From: RGIG3102 sp964369915
GTDB lineage: Bacteria; Bacillota; Clostridia; Oscillospirales; Ruminococcaceae
Assembly: GCA_964369915.1 (NCBI GenBank)
Contig: CAYJGG010000011.1
Span: 1-44,327 of the forward strand
Length of the DNA stretch: 44,327 bases
Reading direction: 5' to 3'
Each line of letters begins with the position of its first letter. Positions within the stretch are counted from its first letter, which is position 1. The notes beneath the pieces were generated by a model. The model was given only the letters and a program-made list of their open reading frames with translations. It ran no database searches and was not told the origin of the DNA. The translations under genes were made by a program, and so were the position numbers. Shown piece after piece: positions 42,386 through 44,327 of this stretch.

Positions 42386-43204
42386 ATGCAAAAGCAAGAG
42401 TTAAATATAAATGATTTTAATAAATTAAAAGAATTTATAAAAACTAATTACGGAATTAATCTTGAAGGAAAAATTCAATTAGTTTCAAGTAGGCTTACAA
42501 ACTTTATTATAAGCGAAGGTTTTTCTTCTATCGAGGAGTATATTCAATATGTCACTTCAACTAGTAATAAAGCTGATGTTTCAAAAATGCTAAACCTACT
42601 AACAACAAATCACACTTATTTTATGCGTGAATTTTCGCATTTTGAATACTTTAGTAAAACTGTTTTGCCTTATCTTGAAACTCATAATCGTGATAAAGTT
42701 CTTTCAATTTGGAGCGCAGGATGCTCTTCTGGAGAAGAACCATACACATTATCTATTTTACTAAAAGAGCATTTTGCAAAAAAAGGCGTGCGCTGGGATA
42801 CTCGTATTTTAGCTACTGATATTTCTCAAAAAGCTTTAGAAAAAGCGAAAAAAGGGATTTATTCAGCCGAAAGTTTAAATGATATGCCAAAAGAGTGGGT
42901 AGAAAAATATTTTATTCCTTCAAAAGATAAAAATTTTTACACTGTTAGCAATGAAATTCGCCAAAATGTTATTTTTAAAACTTTCAATTTAATGGATGCT
43001 ATTTCTTTTAAAAAGAAATTCGATGTTATTTTTTGCAGAAATGTTATGATTTATTTTGATAAAACTACAAGGGATAATTTAGTAAATAGATTTTATGATG
43101 CTACAAACAAAGGTGGATACTTATTTATTGGCAACAGCGAAACAGTTGCACTTGATACCACAAATTATAAATGGGTAATGCCATCTGGCTACAGAAAATT
43201 ATAG
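42386..43204 (+). CDS. cheR: CheR, chemoreceptor methyltransferase
   Basis: This 272-residue protein (start at ATG 42386, preceded by GGGG 7 bases upstream) has a CheR N-terminal helical domain, TTNHTYFMRE (73-82), and the SAM motif WSAGCSSGEEPY (109-120). It methylates receptor glutamates. A longer form starting at 42356 would overlap cheW and is less likely. Confidence 0.95.
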   Translation: MQKQELNINDFNKLKEFIKTNYGINLEGKIQLVSSRLTNFIISEGFSSIEEYIQYVTSTSNKADVSKMLNLLTTNHTYFMREFSHFEYFSKTVLPYLETHNRDKVLSIWSAGCSSGEEPYTLSILLKEHFAKKGVRWDTRILATDISQKALEKAKKGIYSAESLNDMPKEWVEKYFIPSKDKNFYTVSNEIRQNVIFKTFNLMDAISFKKKFDVIFCRNVMIYFDKTTRDNLVNRFYDATNKGGYLFIGNSETVALDTTNYKWVMPSGYRKL

Positions 43205-43225
43205 ATAAAGGTTGCTATTACAATT

Positions 43226-43843
43226 ATGCAAAACGATACACCAAAGCTCGATTTTAATAATATGATTATAGCAATAGGTGCTTCAACTGGCGGAACAGAA
43301 GCTATTTTAAAAATACTAAAAGAACTGCCAAAAGAGATGCCTCCTATTGTTATCACTCAGCACATGCCAAAGGGATTTGTAAGTTTATATGTTCAAAGAA
43401 TTGATCCAAAATGCAATTTGAAAATAAAACTAGCAGAGCATGGCGAATTTTTATCTCCTGGAGTTGTATATATCGCTCCGGGTGGTGATTTTCATACAAA
43501 AATATTGAAAATTGGCCCAAGTTATAAAATTGCACTTATTAATTCTGAAAAAGTTTCAGGACATAAGCCAAGTGTTGATGTTTTGTTTTCGTCTGTGGCA
43601 AAATCGGCAAAAAATAATTCTATTGGCGTTATTTTAACAGGTATGGGCTCTGATGGTGCTGCCGGTCTTTTAGAAATTAAACAAGCTGGCGGATACACAA
43701 TAGGGCAAAACGAAGAATCGTGCATTGTTTATGGAATGCCTATGGTTGCAAAAAAAATGGGCGCTGTTGCAAGGGAAGTTGATTTATCTGTTATTCCAAA
43801 TTTAATATTATCTTTTTTAAAGAAAAATGTAGAAATAGGCTAA
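43226..43843 (+). CDS. cheB: CheB methylesterase catalytic domain, without receiver
   Basis: This 205-residue protein consists of only the catalytic part of CheB: Ser20 in GASTGG, His46 in QHMPKG and Asp143 in GMGSDGAAG. The usual N-terminal receiver (about 130 residues) is missing, with no trace in the 21 bases separating it from cheR. Methylesterase activity would not be phosphate-controlled, so feedback may come through CheD/CheC and CheV. The ribosome binding site is weak. Confidence 0.9.
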   Translation: MQNDTPKLDFNNMIIAIGASTGGTEAILKILKELPKEMPPIVITQHMPKGFVSLYVQRIDPKCNLKIKLAEHGEFLSPGVVYIAPGGDFHTKILKIGPSYKIALINSEKVSGHKPSVDVLFSSVAKSAKNNSIGVILTGMGSDGAAGLLEIKQAGGYTIGQNEESCIVYGMPMVAKKMGAVAREVDLSVIPNLILSFLKKNVEIG

Positions 43844-43867
43844 TTTTTAGCCTATTTTTTATTTTTT
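43833..43867 (+). terminator. Terminator of the chemotaxis operon
   Basis: AAATAGGCTAA (43833-43843) and TTAGCCTATTT (43847-43857) form an 11-bp stem with a TTT loop, followed by TTTATTTTTT. It overlaps the cheB stop codon. A near-ideal intrinsic terminator. Confidence 0.88.
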
Positions 43868-43888
43868 AAAAAAACAACATTTTTTTAC

Positions 43889-43915
43889 TTAAGTTTTCTT
43901 TATAAGTGACGATAT
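43889..43915 (+). promoter_or_regulatory. Sigma-D promoter of flagellin
   Basis: TTAAGTTT (43889-43896) and GACGATAT (43908-43915) have an 11-base spacer, agreeing with the other two sigma-D promoters in the window. It is about 90 bases before the ATG. Confidence 0.82.
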
Positions 43916-43926
43916 ATTAGTTGAAA

Positions 43927-43945
43927 GCAAGACACAATGTCTTGC
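43927..43945 (+). promoter_or_regulatory. 5'-leader hairpin of flagellin mRNA
   Basis: GCAAGACA and TGTCTTGC form an 8-bp stem with a CAA loop near the expected 5' end, probably stabilising the abundant flagellin message. No GGA is present, so it is not a CsrA site. Confidence 0.6.
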
Positions 43946-43957
43946 CAAAATTAAAAA

Positions 43958-43979
43958 AACTAGACACGGATGTTTAGTT
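43958..43979 (+). promoter_or_regulatory. CsrA-binding hairpin in the flagellin leader
   Basis: ACTAGACA-CGGA-TGTTTAGT forms an 8-bp stem (one G-U pair) with GGA in the loop; ACACGGATGT matches the CsrA consensus ACARGGAUGU closely. A second GGA is in the ribosome binding site GGAGGAA (43994-44000). This two-site plan is that of Bacillus hag. Confidence 0.75.
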
Positions 43980-44006
43980 ATTACAAATTTCATGGAGGAA
44001 ATTTTT

Positions 44007-44327
44007 ATGCGTATTCAACACAATATCACGGCGTTAAACGCTAACAGAAACCTTACTAACAACAACTCAGCTGTTAGTAAAAGCTTAGAAAAATTATCAT
44101 CAGGTTACAGAATTAACCGTGCTGGTGACGATGCTGCTGGTCTTGCTATCTCAGAAAAAATGAGAGCTCAAATCACAGGTCTTGAAACAGCTCAAAAGAA
44201 TGCTCAAGATGGTATTTCTCTAGTACAAACTGCAGAAGGTGCTTTAACTGAAGTTCACTCAATGCTAAACAGAATGGTTGAGCTTGCTACTCAATCAGCT
44301 AACGGTACTTATGCAACTGAAGACCGT
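44007..44327 (+). CDS. hag: Flagellin, N-terminal part (cut by window end)
   Basis: The first 107 codons of a flagellin: MRIQHNITALNANRNLTNNN, then SLEKLSSGYRINRAGDDAAG and ELATQSANGTY. It polymerises into the filament after export by FliS. It has a strong GGAGG site 8 bases before ATG, a sigma-D promoter and a CsrA hairpin. The gene continues beyond the window. Codon use looks more restricted than in neighbours, as expected of a highly expressed gene. Confidence 0.96.
   Translation, partial: MRIQHNITALNANRNLTNNNSAVSKSLEKLSSGYRINRAGDDAAGLAISEKMRAQITGLETAQKNAQDGISLVQTAEGALTEVHSMLNRMVELATQSANGTYATEDR

Overview
The window is AT-rich, bacterial, and almost wholly a flagellar and chemotaxis locus. 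Gene content (FliY with CheC-type phosphatase motifs, CheC, CheD, CheV, FliW with CsrA, the FlbD/TIGR02530/DUF6470 accessory proteins) and purine-rich ribosome binding sites point to a motile Gram-positive of the Bacillota, most likely class Clostridia and perhaps Lachnospirales. No ribosomal RNA or tRNA gene is present to fix the taxon.

Layout. (1) 1-1110: a small thiol/metal-stress unit on the minus strand, an ArsR-type repressor gene with an operator-promoter, followed by a thioredoxin with a cysteine-rich front extension. (2) 1142-36789: one minus-strand run of about 42 genes. It starts at a sigma-A promoter (36761-36789) and ends at a strong hairpin after csrA (1142-1177). In transcription order: flgB-fliE-fliF-fliG-fliH-fliI-fliJ-fliK-flgD-TIGR02530-flgE-flbD-motA-motB-fliM-cheY-flgC-fliY-fliO-fliP-fliQ-fliR-flhB-flhA-fliA (sigma-D)-flgF-like-flgG-like-cheC-cheD-cheV-parA-comFB, then a 350-base gap with a large structured RNA candidate, then the late genes fliD-fliS-fliT-like, a nucleotidyltransferase-like gene, flgM-flgN-flgK-flgL-DUF6470-fliW-csrA. 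(3) 37099-37779: a plus-strand PilZ gene. (4) 37850-39629: a minus-strand pair, a FliK-like protein and a FlhB C-terminal paralogue. (5) 39767-44327: plus-strand cheA-cheW-cheR-cheB, a terminator, then the flagellin gene, cut by the window edge.

How it works together. The early operon encodes the basal body, export gate, motor, switch and sigma-D. I see three matching sigma-D promoters (flagellin, fliD, flgM) with an 11-base spacer, so the late genes form a sigma-D/FlgM checkpoint. FliW and CsrA form a second checkpoint: the flagellin leader carries a textbook CsrA hairpin with GGA in its loop just upstream of the ribosome binding site. Chemotaxis uses CheA/W/Y/V, both adaptation routes (CheR with a receiver-less CheB, and CheC/CheD), and FliY at the motor.

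Most worth a second look: the folded RNA at 10634-10872; a ParA ATPase paired with a ComFB protein that has a basic tail; a leader element shared by flgB and fliW; the displaced flgC; a nucleotidyltransferase-like gene with altered catalytic residues and no normal start codon; and the receiver-less CheB.
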